A stretch of 64,000 bases of DNA, taken from contig WTXI01000087.1 in assembly GCA_022376515.1 (NCBI GenBank), positions 1-64,000 on the forward strand, written 5' to 3'. Origin of the DNA: Lactifluus volemus (lineage: Eukaryota > Basidiomycota > Agaricomycetes > Russulales > Russulaceae). Of the stretch, positions 51,201 to 61,966 are shown in pieces; position 1 is the stretch's first letter, and every line of letters starts with the position of its first letter. Below the pieces are notes generated by a model. That model ran no database searches, was not told where the DNA came from, and saw only the letters and a list, made by a program, of their open reading frames with translations. Both the position numbers and the translations under genes were made by a program.

Positions 51201-51539
51201 GTGGAGAAGCAGAAAAGGAGGAGCGGAGAAGGTCAAAACCGTGGTCGAAGTATCGAGCGAATCCAGGCCGATGTTAGCACAGGGCATCATCACGGGTGCG
51301 GGATTCGAGTGCTTTTGGAGGAACAGGAGGACATCCTGTGCTCGTACCGTGAGGTCGTCTTTGCATGTCTGTAATCACCCCACGGTCAGGGTCTGTATCG
51401 AGCCCATCCACCGAGTGCAGTTGCAAAAGTCGTATCGCGTTCGACCTCATGAACCTGCACCTGAGGCCGCACCGCATCATGATATTCTTCTCCCGGGTCG
51501 CCTGCGTCGGAGTTTATAATGTTACAAAAATGGCAAGCT

Positions 51540-52085
51540 TAGAAATTTCGTGGATCTAAGTCTGAAACATGGCGTGTGACAGCGTGACTGGGTAGAGGGT
51601 GCCACGTTAGTAACAAGGTGAACGCCACCTTTTGATCCTATCCCCGCCTCGGGCATCTTGAGGTTCACAAAAGTAGTGAAGAGAAGGTTGAAGGCTTCGG
51701 TGGCCACCTCAAGTTTAAGTCGCTTCCTGTCCATGTAGGCTGATGTAGGGTGGTGATGTAAAGTGTCGCAGGAGCCGGATTGGCAGTGTTCACGGCGCTC
51801 ACTGGGACTGGAACGAGGATAACGCATTTCCAACACGCAGTCTACACGCCTCACTCCTCACTTCTTAATGGCTATTGTTTGTACATGTGTTCCTTGAGAC
51901 TGTAGAGGCCTTCGCTTCCTCTGTGCGTCAATACTCGAATCATTTTCGCTAGCCGTGTCCGGCGAACCTGACTCGGAGTTCTCAATTACTTTCAGTTGGC
52001 TTGCGCACACCCAGCACAGGGCGAATGCACGATCTAGAACTTTCGTCATCAAGAAGGTTATTGATTTTACGCCGGCTAGGCCTGT
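51540..52085. repeat. Low-copy repeat R1, copy 1 (partner 63436-64000)
   Basis: Both copies run in the same direction and share long blocks such as GGCTTCGGTGGCCAC, TCGCTTCCTGTCCATGTA, GGTGGTGATGTAAAGTGTCG and ATCTAGAACTTTCGTCATCA. A minus-strand frame across YMDRKR-KLEVATEAF is shared by both copies, which hints at an old coding exon. No family is recognised. Confidence 0.85.
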
Positions 52086-52309
52086 CTGCTTCTATGCGCG
52101 ACATGTGGTATCCTGCATGACGCTACACTGCCATTGGGCGCTCTTTTCATGGCCGCGTGAATTGCATGTGTGACGGCCTGTCCAGCCCGTTAAATATGGC
52201 CCCAACCGTGCACACATCTCCCCTCTCCGACTCAAGCTTGAATCTCATTCCCCTTCTATCCCAAAGTCGTCCTCTGGCTGTTTGTGGTTTACTTTTTCGG
52301 AATTGAGGT

Positions 52310-55300
52310 ATGGACACCGAGGGATGTGAGTCAAACTTTCGATTAATTCTGTGTGACCTATAAACGTATCTTATTTTGCAGACTCTCTTCCTGATATTGA
52401 GGGCACAATTTTTGCTCTTGAATGCATCATTCCGTCACTACCTCGATTTGGTCGTCGTCGCGCCCATTATCTTATCTCCCTTTGGAAATGGAGATTCGAT
52501 CACTACATCCGGACTGGTTCGAAGGAGCAGCTGGATAAATCAATTCTCCACTTGGTGGAAGCACAACTCCTATCGGTCAAACCTACGGCAGATTCCATTG
52601 AGCTTTTTAACGTGCTCGTGAAGACCCTTTTTCTTCGATTAGACAAATTCAAGCAGCCAGATGACGTTGAATCTTGCGTCAAGTACCTTCGTTATTTGCG
52701 AAATCAACGGTGTCAACTTGAAGTCGGCGTCGGAATTCCACACGAATACGTCACATTAAATCTGGTTCGGGCATTGTATATTCGGGTGGAGTTGAATACA
52801 GGCGACATCAAGGAGGATATCAGGGAGATGACGACCCTCTGTCGTGAATTGCTCAACTCGGATATCTCGGGGAGCGTTCTTGAAAGTCACCTTCTATCCT
52901 TGACCAAAGCCGTTTGGGAGACACTTGATATATTGCCAATGGAAGAAGTTCTAGATCCACTGATCGAATGCTTCCGAGAAGCGAACGTTCGCTTGCCATA
53001 TTCCGACTGCTTTTCCTTAACACTTGCACGTCTTCTCTACGATCGCTTCGAAAAAAATTATTCGATTATTGATTCCGAGGAGGCAATAACCACCCTAAAG
53101 AAAATTCCAACTTTCCCTTCCGACCTCCCTCAAGACCTTCGGTCTCAATTCCAGGACCTTCCCTTGCTGTGGGTCGCGGCGATTTCCTATCGCCGCTTTT
53201 CCGTATTTCACATGCCAGAGTACTTGGAGGAGGCGACTTTCCATTTGAGGGTTTCTCTTAGCTCGGCTTCTCGTGATCATCCGCTTCGCCCCAAAATATC
53301 CCAACTTCTCGCTAATTTCACGAAGGAGCGCGAGATTGAATTCGGTGTCAAAGAAGGTCGTTACAGGCATCCAGACGTTCACAAACTTCCATCCTTGTCA
53401 TCCCTCGCTGCCTCTATTACCGACCCAAATTCTTCGATATCCGACGAGCAGTGGGACCAACACTATGGAGCACTTATATCCATGATGCACACTAACGACA
53501 TAGCGGAGATTGAAGAGTCGATCAAGTATTGTCGCCTGGTGCTCGCTTCAATTCATTGTGTTCCAAGTCTTGAACACCGATACCACGTCTATTTGTATGT
53601 GGTGCTCGGATACCTTCTCCTCCGGGCATTTCGTCGCACCGGAAAACTCGAATGCATCGATGAGTCAATTTCCGTTATTCGTGATGGTTTGAAGACGTAT
53701 GAAGCACCGGATGAACGTGTTCAACTGGCTTTTGTTGCGCTGGTGTCATTATCGACCCGCATCTCTCTGCATCAACGAGAAGAAGACGTGGATGAGATGA
53801 TCCAATTAATCGCCAGCATTACGAGCGATGATACTCGCATGATGCCATCCTATCGATTCCGTTTCTTATGCAGGTGGGCGATAGAGGCGCTTAATCTTGG
53901 TCACCCTTCCGTGATGGATGCCTTTGAGAACCTCTTCAAGGTCATGCAAGATACTCTTTCCTATGCCCCTACACTCGAAAGTCAACATCATCGTCTTGTT
54001 TCTATGCGCCTGGGCTTCCAGGATCTGCCGTTATGCTATGCTTCGTACCAGATCGACAAAGGCCAACCCGGCAGAGCAATCGAGACTCTCGAGAGAGGAA
54101 GGGCCTTCCTCTGGTCCGAGATGCGTGATTTCCGTACCTCCACTGACCAACTTCGTGCGGTCGATCCGACTTTGGCAGCGGAATTCGAGGCGATCAACAG
54201 GGACCTCGAACAAGTTACCATGTCCATGGCGCCTTGCGGAAACATGGAAACAGAGAGTATCAAAGTGGAAGACTCCTGGACAACGGATCCATTCAGTCAT
54301 CTAGTGGCAAAGCAACGACAGGTTTTGGATGATCGCAAAAAACTCATTTCACGGATTCGAGCCTTGCCAAATTTTGGCAACTTCTTGGAGCCCCCGTCGT
54401 TTGACGTTCTTTGCTCCGCTGCGTTATGCGGACCAGTCATCATCATCAACCATTGCAAGTGGCGTTGCGACATCCTGGTCCTTTTTCGCGACTCTCTTTC
54501 CCTTATCACTACGACCCGTGACTTTGACCGTCTTGCGATCGAGTTGGGCGATCGGCTGGTGAAAGCCAGAAAGGATTATCGTCTCGAATCAAAGCAATAT
54601 GAGCGCACTCTCCGTTCTGTACTCAAGGGTCTCTATGAACTTGTAGGGAAGCCAGTCATTGAGGAACTTTGCAAGATGAAGATACCGGAACAGTCCAGAG
54701 TCTGGTGGTGTCCCACATCCGTATTTTGTCATCTTCCTCTCCACGCGATGGGGCCAATCCCTTCGGACGACGGCGTCACGCGCTATTTCTCGGACCTATA
54801 CATTCCCTCATACACTCCAACACTATCTGCACTCATAGCATCACGCAAACCTCAGGCTGAAGGACAAACGTTTGCAAAGCCTTCAATACTTCTGGTTGCA
54901 CAACCAGAATCCCTCAAACATGCGTTCCACGAGATCTGGGCCATACAACATCTCACTACAACAGTCACCTCCCTTATCTCGAAGAATGCAACGCCTTCTA
55001 GTGTAGTGGAGGGTCTCAGACATCACCAGTTCTCCCATTTTGTATGTCATGGAAACTTGGAAGAAGGGAATCCATTCAATGCTTCATTCAAGCTTTCTGG
55101 GGGAATGCAGCTGACCCTACTCGAGATTGTGCGCTCTCGACTCCCGATAGCTGAATTTGCGTTTCTTTCGGCCTGTCACACAGCTGAGCTGACAGAGGAA
55201 AGCATCTCCGACGAGGCACTGCACCTCACAGCGGCAGTGCAATATTGCGGGTTCCGAAGTGTTGTCGGGACGATGTGGGCGATGGCAGATGAAGACGGAC

Positions 55301-55464
55301 AAGATCTTGCTGAAGATTTCTACAAGTCAATACTGTCAAGCGATGAACCGGGTGTACCTTATTATGAGAGATCGGCGAGGGCGCTTCGGGATGCTGTGAA
55401 GAAGCTGCGGTCCAAAAAGGTGCCTTTGGAGCGATGGGTGAATTATGTGCACTATGGCGCATGA
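52310..55464 (+). CDS. TPR-CHAT caspase-like protein (intact copy C)
   Basis: Two exons: 52310-52325 (MDTEG) and 52382-55464, with an intron GTGAGT...TTTGCAG. They give 1032 aa. The long N-terminal and middle part is helical and TPR-like, for example LRDHPLRPKISQLLANF-type blocks, ALISMMHTNDIAEIEESIKY C and ASYQIDKGQPGRAIETLERG R. The C-terminal CHAT domain holds SVFCHLPLHAMGPIPSDDG, YIPSYTPTLSALIASRK, the putative catalytic His in FSHFVCHGN (about His895) and Cys in FLSACHTAE (about Cys937). GFRSVVGTMWAMADEDG and a C-terminal helix follow. CHAT domains are separase/caspase relatives. Bacterial and fungal members act as regulated proteases, often in cell death. No signal peptide or membrane helix is seen. 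The two wrecked copies in this window show that the family is turning over. Confidence 0.92.
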
Positions 55465-56150
55465 TTAGTGGTGTTGCCGCAATGTCTGTGAGTTGTTGGG
55501 TTTTGTCTGACATGAATATTGAACCAAGTTATTAAGGTTAGCGTAATCACTGCCAATTCGCGTTCGACTCATTTCATTTGCCTTGTTTTCAAAGTTGCCA
55601 TTTCCTCATCCACGCTCTCTTCACCATCCTCCGGATTCCAGTAATGATCGTGGACCACCTTTCCTGAGATGCCACCTCGGCTATGACCTCGGGATTGACT
55701 CTACCACGATGTTGTGCCGTCTCATGCCACCGCTATTACATACCTGAACTGTGCTCCGTGTCTTTTATTTACCTTTCTGATTTAGATTGCCTTATATCGC
55801 CTTCTGTCTCTAGATGTGGTGATCTCATGCCATTTATGTCGTCGTTCCCGCTGAATCGTTTCGGATTGCGTACACTGCACGGAAATCTTATTTTTTTAGC
55901 TTCTTGTTTGTGTCTTGGTCTTTATTATTTCTTTCACACCGTACTATTATACCAAAACAGTCCTGTGTGGACACTCTGAGCTGCACTGCAGACTCCCTTG
56001 TAAGTTATTATCACCTTAAGTTACAAGTGCTTGAGTGGTCCGCTAATTCAGACAAATATGGAAAGATTAGTAAGCAGGCCCCTTCTGTGTCAACTTGCCC
56101 GCGGATTCATCACAACGGCCGTGAGAAAAGGGCACTAAGTTAGGCATCTC
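55465..56150. other. Intergenic 3' of the CHAT gene
   Basis: This T-rich stretch contains the CHAT 3' UTR. No gasdermin-like or other partner gene is recognised here or in the 220 bp upstream of the CHAT start. Confidence 0.5.
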
Positions 56151-56169
56151 GTGTGGGAGGGGAAGAAAG

Positions 56170-57765
56170 AACAAGTTATCATTGCCGTCGCCATCAACGG
56201 CATACACACACATGCATCACAGCCATCCGCAGGAATGGCGGTATCGACGACCTCCACTACATCCCTCGTCGACCTCTTCCAACGAACTCCCGACACCGAG
56301 CACGTCCGGAACTTCCACTCCCTGCTTCCCTCAACAACAACCAGGAGCAGCCGCTACAGCCACTACGCTCACCGCCCTCGTACCCAGGCCCGCACCTGCT
56401 GCATCTCCACCGCTACACCCGCTTTGCGCGGGTGGGACACCCAGAGCATGCATGCCGACCCAATGGGCTACTTCCTGCCTCCTTTTGGAACTAGCCCAGT
56501 CCTGGAAGCAGTCCTGGCGCGACGGTCGAGTATTTGAGGAGTTTGGTACAGAAGCGCATCATCACGCTGACTATATGCGGGCCGTACATGATGGGTGCGT
56601 GTCTGTTTCTCCTTTCTTTTCTTGTGCTGAATTCCGTTGTCTCACATGGGGCGCTGCGGCAGGGGAAGTCATTTGTTTCATACGATCATAGTGTTGCGCG
56701 TGGAACGAACTCAATCAGGTGTTCAATAATACAGCGATGAAGAAGAGGTATGTTCGTCCCAGCTCCTTTTTTTTTTGGTCTGAAGGGTTGTACTTGTGTG
56801 AACTGATGGCTGGCCCTGCGTGCCCCTCGCATAGAACCCATCGTTTTTCTGTCCTAGCCATGTCACTATCATCGCTCTTCGATGTCTCACAACCAACAGA
56901 CTGTTTGCACGCGGCGCTTAACATGCTCACAGAGTACGAGCAGGCCAAGGAAGAAAACGACCGGCCAAAGATGGTATCTCGCGTCTTTTCTCTTCGCCAT
57001 CTGACAAATCGTTGAATCACCGCTTGTGCATTGTGCATCGTCAGCGCCTCTGGAAACGTCAACAAAAACGGCATACAGGCGTAGGAGATTATGGGTATGT
57101 CTGACACCTCGGATGCCTATCTCACAATTCAGCACATGGTACGTACCTGTCCGCTCCTCGCCCGAGCCACCACGGGGCTGACTGAACCACAAAATCAACT
57201 TGCAGCCCTTCCCGCTAGACTATACCCAGACTCTGCTCTCGCTTCTGGACATCCTCTCCGCATTCTACGCCAAGCTCGCCAAGCTCCTCGGGCCCTCGCT
57301 CTTTCCGCACGCGTCACAACACATGCTCGGTCTCTTGCATCCCCACCCAGGCGTTTCTTACCTCTTCCATAATCAGACGTCGGCAGACGAGTCGCTCTGG
57401 AGCGTCGCCCTCGGTTCGACACCACCCGGCGGCACCGCGGGCCCAGGTGGTCACCCAGGTCCGTTGAACAGTCCCCCGCCGAGTTGGACTCCAGCGCTCG
57501 GCGAGCATGTGCTCAAAGTGGATGGAAAGTTCAAGGTGCCTTCCCTTTTATGCCGATATGGCAATTGGCTGAACTTTGGAACTTTTTTGCGCACGCAGAA
57601 AATAATTTCTGTGCTCCTCAAGGATCTTGACGTGTTTGCACGGAACAGCATCAAAGATGAGCACGCGTCGCTCGATCCGCTCTTGCGTAATGTCGGCGGG
57701 TGGAGCGTCCCTGTGGGCAATGGGCACGAAGGACGGGCGATGTATTAATTCGATCCGGAGCACTA
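56170..57765 (+). pseudogene. Gene X pseudogene, copy 3
   Basis: This copy is collinear with gene X from INGIHTHAS onward and lacks the original N-terminus and promoter. Exon 1 has internal losses in the Pro/Ala tract. The coding text VFNNTAMKKR, FSVLAMSLSSLFDVSQPTD, SLLDILSAFYAKLAKLLGP and VLLKDLDVFARNSIKDEHAS LD is well kept. TATGAATTT of the parent is TATTAATTC here, so the frame ends in a TAA at 57746-57748, six residues early. Frame changes near 56540 (EYLRDL lost to a one-base change, AGGAGTTTGG) make expression of the full protein unlikely. It is followed by a copy of the C2H2 gene, as at 41.3 kb. Confidence 0.82.
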
Positions 57766-58010
57766 GTCCTTTTTGGTGGCGTATTATCGTTTTTGTTTTT
57801 TTTTTATTTCCTTTTTTTTTTTTTCGTTCGTACCTTCAAACATAGAGTTTGCTGTGGTGTAGATGGTATATTCCTGAGTGTTCGTTGACTCTTTACTAAA
57901 AGTCACGTATCGACTTCATGATACTGGAAGGAGAAAGTGATCCTTACGTCACCTTGCGCCATACCCGCGGCACCATTTCACACGGGTGACGTTACAACAG
58001 TAAAAAGACA

Positions 58011-58034
58011 TTTATTTATTTATTTATTTATTTT
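58011..58034. repeat. (TTTA)n microsatellite
   Basis: Six TTTA-type units lie in the spacer between gene X copy 3 and the C2H2 copy. They are absent from the parental spacer near 41.2 kb. Confidence 0.9.
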
Positions 58035-58356
58035 GAATTGGGGTTTAGAGTCCCCGCGTGTATTGCGACAAGACTAAGTTACTCTGTACAGGATATCAGA
58101 CTATGGATATGTGTAAGGAAACTGAAAAGGAGTAGGTGCTACAGAAGGGGTGGGATAAGAAGGAGGAAAAAAAAAGACAATTATATGAATCCGACAAACA
58201 TTCAGTAGTAGTTGCCAGAGATACGGTGACCCGCTTAGTGATACCAAGAACTAAATAACATCCACTAACTTCACGATTGTAAAGGTAGGTAAATACTGGG
58301 TGAGATTCGATGGGAGGGAGGGGAGGGATTTTCAGCGCCTCTGGGGATCTCGGGAC

Positions 58357-59020
58357 TCAGTCGTCAGAGACCGATGGCATGTGATATTTCTTTTGATGAG
58401 CTGTTAACAAACCAGGACGTCCACTTGGCCATGTCCATGAGCAATTCGGACAGGTTCCTCGCGGCGAGTGTTGGTCTTTAAAGTGACGGTTCCGAACCTG
58501 CTTCTGGGTAAAGCTGGCTTTACATCCAGGCTTGTTGCACTTGTGCCGTCCTGGCCCTTGGGAATCCTGGCCCTCCGCAGCAGCTACATTCAATGCAATG
58601 GGAGAAACGACTGCTGTGCTTTCGCCGGATGATGCCGACGTCCCACTTGAAATAGACAACACGGGACCACCCACTGGCAACGTCGGTCCTAGGATGTGCG
58701 TCTCAAAAGAGGCGGCATCGGCAGTAGAATACGACAGTGTGATGGTATGAGTACTCGGGGGTACTGAATGTTGTTGGTGAGGGGGAAATAATTCCCCCAA
58801 CGCATTTGACAAGGTCGAAAACGAACTCATTTGGTCAAACTAGAAATTCATTCATTATTAATACCCCCCATCAATGAAGATTATGTAACAAGAGGGCTTA
58901 CTCGGAGAAGAGGCATGACTGGGTCAAAGAATTCCTTGTCTCGCTAGAGGGGTGCCGTAGAAACTTGCAGTCTGTCTTGGGGGTTGTTATACTAACAGAC
59001 TCTGTTCGCCGTATGGGAAA
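58357..59020 (-). pseudogene. C2H2 zinc-finger duplicate, probably decayed
   Basis: The second exon is open (58830-58357, MSSFSTLSNALGELFPPHQQ to PSVSDD) and keeps both finger-like units as CNKPGCKASF...RHFKDQH and CPNCSWTW...AHQKKYH. The Pro-rich tail is gone because the frame ends after VSDD. The first exon (about 58900-59020) aligns to 42228-42037 but holds stops and frame changes. A shortened protein from the second exon cannot be excluded, since an ATG lies just inside it. Confidence 0.7.
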
Positions 59021-59159
59021 ACAAACACGATCCCTGGCGCATTCGACATGCCGTGCATCTTTACCTTGGTGATTATTGTAGCCTAGATCATTTGTCTTCG
59101 TACCGGAAACGTCACCCAAGAAGCTGGGAAGAGACTGGGGATGCGGAAAATCGGTGTCA

Positions 59160-59895
59160 CCGCACCTTGGCAGCAGGCGTTAATGCACCAAGAATAATTA
59201 GATCTTGTGCCGCATGCAACTCACCCACATGGCCGGGGATATTACGCCAAACTTCTCCTGCATGAGAGCGTTACGCGGCGGATAAGTTCATGGCACGGAG
59301 TCCAAGGCAACGTGCCAATTTACTTAACTCATCATAGGGAGTATTCTGATCAATCATTTGTAATTCCGGTATTCGAACCAGGGAACGGACTTGCCTAAAT
59401 GAGGGGGCTATCCGAGCCTAAGCATCGTTGGCAAGCTCATAGAGGAAAGAGGGATCGACATCATCATCATCGTCACCAAGCGTCACAGGGCCTCCCAGTT
59501 CTCGCCAGAATCAAGGGGCACACTGGCAGCATGCGTTAATGCACCAAAAATGAATAAATCTTGTGCCGCATGCAACTCCCAGCAATCTGATGGGTTCACT
59601 CAATGTCTCCCACCGCCACAGCCAGAGATAGCGAAAAAGCAGATTAGAATAGGGATTTGATCTCGCAAGGACACTATACATAAGGGAAAAGCAGTGCGCT
59701 GATCCGCGGCAAAAGACAAGTCTTATTTTGGTAGGGATGCCAAACGGCCCTGCGCAGCACATGTCACCAGCTGCGACGCCGTGATGGTAGTAGCCTGAGA
59801 GACATCCAGACATAATATGAGGAGCTGCGACCGACAGATTGCCAGTGATCGCCGCAGAATGTTCCTATTGATCCTATACGAGAGTCCAGTCATCA
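59160..59895 (-). repeat. Low-copy repeat R2, copies 1 and 2 (decayed coding)
   Basis: Two pieces (59165-59240 and 59430-59895) match the better preserved copy at 61975-62735. On the minus strand they spell GELHAAQDLFIFGALTHAA, then SGENWEAL followed by a stop and frame change. The family behind it is not recognised. Confidence 0.7.
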
Positions 59896-60039
59896 GGAAA
59901 ATGTTGCGGTGCTAGAGTTGCTAGCGCTAGAGTCACCTAGTCACGTTAGTAATCAGGTTCCTATTCTGGCAAAAGCAGACTTGCCGTGATTTATGAGGCA
60001 AATGATAAGATGACTTACTATACTGTACACTCCGACCCA

Positions 60040-60150
60040 TATTGACATGGCCGGGGGTATTACATCGCATTCAGAAATCTGTATAGGTTCACTCACTGTT
60101 TCCCGCCATCGCAGCCAAAGGAGATGGCGGAAAAGTAGCTAGACCACAAC
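60040..60150 (-). repeat. Low-copy repeat R2, short fragment
   Basis: ATGGCCGGGGGTATTACATC then GGTTCACTCACTGTTTCCCG CC match R2 at 62173-62235. The HAAQDLF block is missing. Confidence 0.6.
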
Positions 60151-60439
60151 TGACTGCGGGCTCGAGGATGAGAGGTGGGAATTTTTTGGCACTAGTATTA
60201 ACGGACCTTAATTTTATGGGGAGGGGGGCAGGCCGACGTGAGCCACGAGCTGCATGGTAGGCAGCGTCCGCTCTGCAAGTTTATCAAACATGGCATGGGT
60301 GGCACGGGCTGACATGGGAACCATAGCATCCTCTAACATCAGCTTTGAAGACACGTTTTAATAGAGTATGGATACCTTTCATAGCTGAACTTTAAAAAAA
60401 AAAAGTCATTGGCTGGGAGACGCAAAAAAAATCGAAGCG

Positions 60440-60600
60440 CACTTTTTCGGCGCCCTCCGCTGACACGTATCGGTATCGCCGAACCTGACACACTGCCATG
60501 AGAGCCGTAACAGTGATAGGTACGGTCGATTCCATATTCTGTGTATCATTTGCATATGCGGTGTCTCGCCCTTCGAAACGCACTTTTGTGTACAATGATC
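60440..60600. repeat. Chimeric fragment of the 43-46 kb repeat family
   Basis: The sequence TTTTTCGGCGCCCTCCGCTG is identical to 43614-43633. It is followed directly by CACGTATCG...GAACCTGACA CACTGCCAT, which matches about 46360-46394. Two points that lie far apart in the parent are thus joined here. Confidence 0.75.
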
Positions 60601-61196
60601 AAGACAATCATTACAGCAGTGATGTGCCGGTCACTGGCAGTGACTAGTCGTGACAGTCAGGAAAGTTTTGACGTTCTGCGCCCTCGCATGCTGCTACCCG
60701 ACCTTCTCATTCTTTTCACTGCTCAGTTCTAGACCATGTCAGGCCGCTTGATACCTCAGAATATCTCAGATGCCGCTATTCCGCTTTTTTCCTTCTCATT
60801 CAGACCACCGTTAGGGCCTTCTGAGTAATTGTCCTGCAACCACAAAAGAATTCAGACAGCGCATATATAGACCAAGTTGGGAGTCTTGGGACCAAGCCCA
60901 GCCCCGCCAGCAGTACTGTAGACCTTGCAAGCAAGGTCACTCAAACGGTGAGCCCGATTGCATCGACTGTGCACGTGATCCTCCCGGCGTTTTGCACAAC
61001 ATGTCCCTTCCCTTATAGACCGGTGACCGTCTCTCGGCGAGACCTAAGACGGATCTCTCGCTAGAGGTTTACCTCATTATCGAGAGCCAGTCACGAGGCT
61101 ACTTCCCTTAGCTGTCCACAACTGTTGCTTAGAAAGGTGAAAATAAAAATACAAACTGTCCATTATCCAAGTACCATAAAGAAAATGTCCTACTGT
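60601..61196. other. Intergenic, nothing recognised
   Basis: No gene was seen between the chimeric repeat fragment and the MITE-like element. Confidence 0.45.
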
Positions 61197-61200
61197 TAGT

Positions 61201-61597
61201 CATCAGTATTTTGGCATTTTGGTTTCCAGGGGTTTCTACACCTGAGAAACCCGTAAAAACCTAAAAAAACCCAGAAAACCAGAAACTTGGAAACCTATGT
61301 CCAATTTCCCGGAAACTTGTCTGAATGACAAGTAATAGAAACCTTGGAAACCTATGTAATTACTATGTAATAGCGGAGAGAAAATCAATATAAGGGATGG
61401 TAACTACGTAATCAAGGCAAAGCCGCGTTGTGGCTAAGACTTGGATTAGTCTTGATTAGGTAGTTACCGTCAATATTTGATTTTCTCTTCGGGGTCATGA
61501 GCTGGTTTCTGAGTTTCCAGGTTTCCAAGTTCCCGGAAACCTGAAAACCAATGAAAACCAGTTGAAACGCGGAAACTATTTTGCCATTTTGCTGATG
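61201..61597. mobile_element. MITE-like foldback element, 397 bp
   Basis: The ends are inverted: CATCAG at 61201-61206 and CTGATG at 61592-61597. TTTGGCATTTTGG/TTTGCCATTTTGC lies next to each end. The flanking bases are TAGT on both sides (61197-61200 and 61598-61601), a likely 4-bp target-site duplication. Inside are nested hairpins: GGGTTTCT/AGAAACCC near 61229-61252, CAGGTTTCC/GGAAACCTG near 61518-61543, and a long pair GAGAAAATCAATAT...GGTAACTAC / GTAGTTACC...GATTTTCTC (about 61377-61415 with 61452-61492). There is no coding capacity. It is probably a non-autonomous DNA element. Confidence 0.65.
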
Positions 61598-61611
61598 TAG
61601 TTTAGAACAAT

Positions 61612-61697
61612 GACCATGATAGGATTTGAACCCTGGACTCCTTTGGTCAGGCCGATGGCAAAAAAGACACATCAAACACTGAGCTATTTAGCCACGA
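61612..61697 (-). pseudogene. tRNA-like sequence (degenerate)
   Basis: The minus strand reads GTGGCTAAATAGCTCAGTG, with an A-box-like TAGCTCAGTG, and later AGGGTTCAAATCC, a good B box. The acceptor ends do not pair and only three of five T-stem pairs form, so it is not a normal tRNA. It may be a tRNA relic or the head of a SINE. Confidence 0.45.
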
Positions 61698-61966
61698 AAT
61701 CTTTTCCTGCATTATTATATATATCAAGCCACTAAAGGAGTGGAGTTATATGGACGGTTACTTGATTATCTAATGTCATTTGCTACCAGGCGAGCGAAAC
61801 GGACAAAAGACTGTCCCGTCGTCACGTGAAAAGTCCTTGGGAAGCGGAGTCTCAACCGCGCGGCTGTCACACCCGTGACAGTACGAACCTCTGGTAGACA
61901 TTAGTAGCGCCACACGGACAAGCACACGGACGGACGGGAGAAGTTCCCATACCTGATGCCCGGATC

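Noticed and set aside
52100..52309. Gasdermin-like partner next to the CHAT protease
   Set aside because: I looked at both flanks of the CHAT gene. The upstream spacer is too short and no gasdermin-like sequence was recognised downstream.
59340..59400. tRNA B-box-like GGTTCGAATACC on the minus strand
   Set aside because: It has an extra base in the box, no A box at a proper distance and no cloverleaf.
61201..61597. CRISPR-like array from repeated GGAAACCT units
   Set aside because: The units are irregular, complementary to each other rather than directly spaced, and in a eukaryotic setting; a foldback element explains them.
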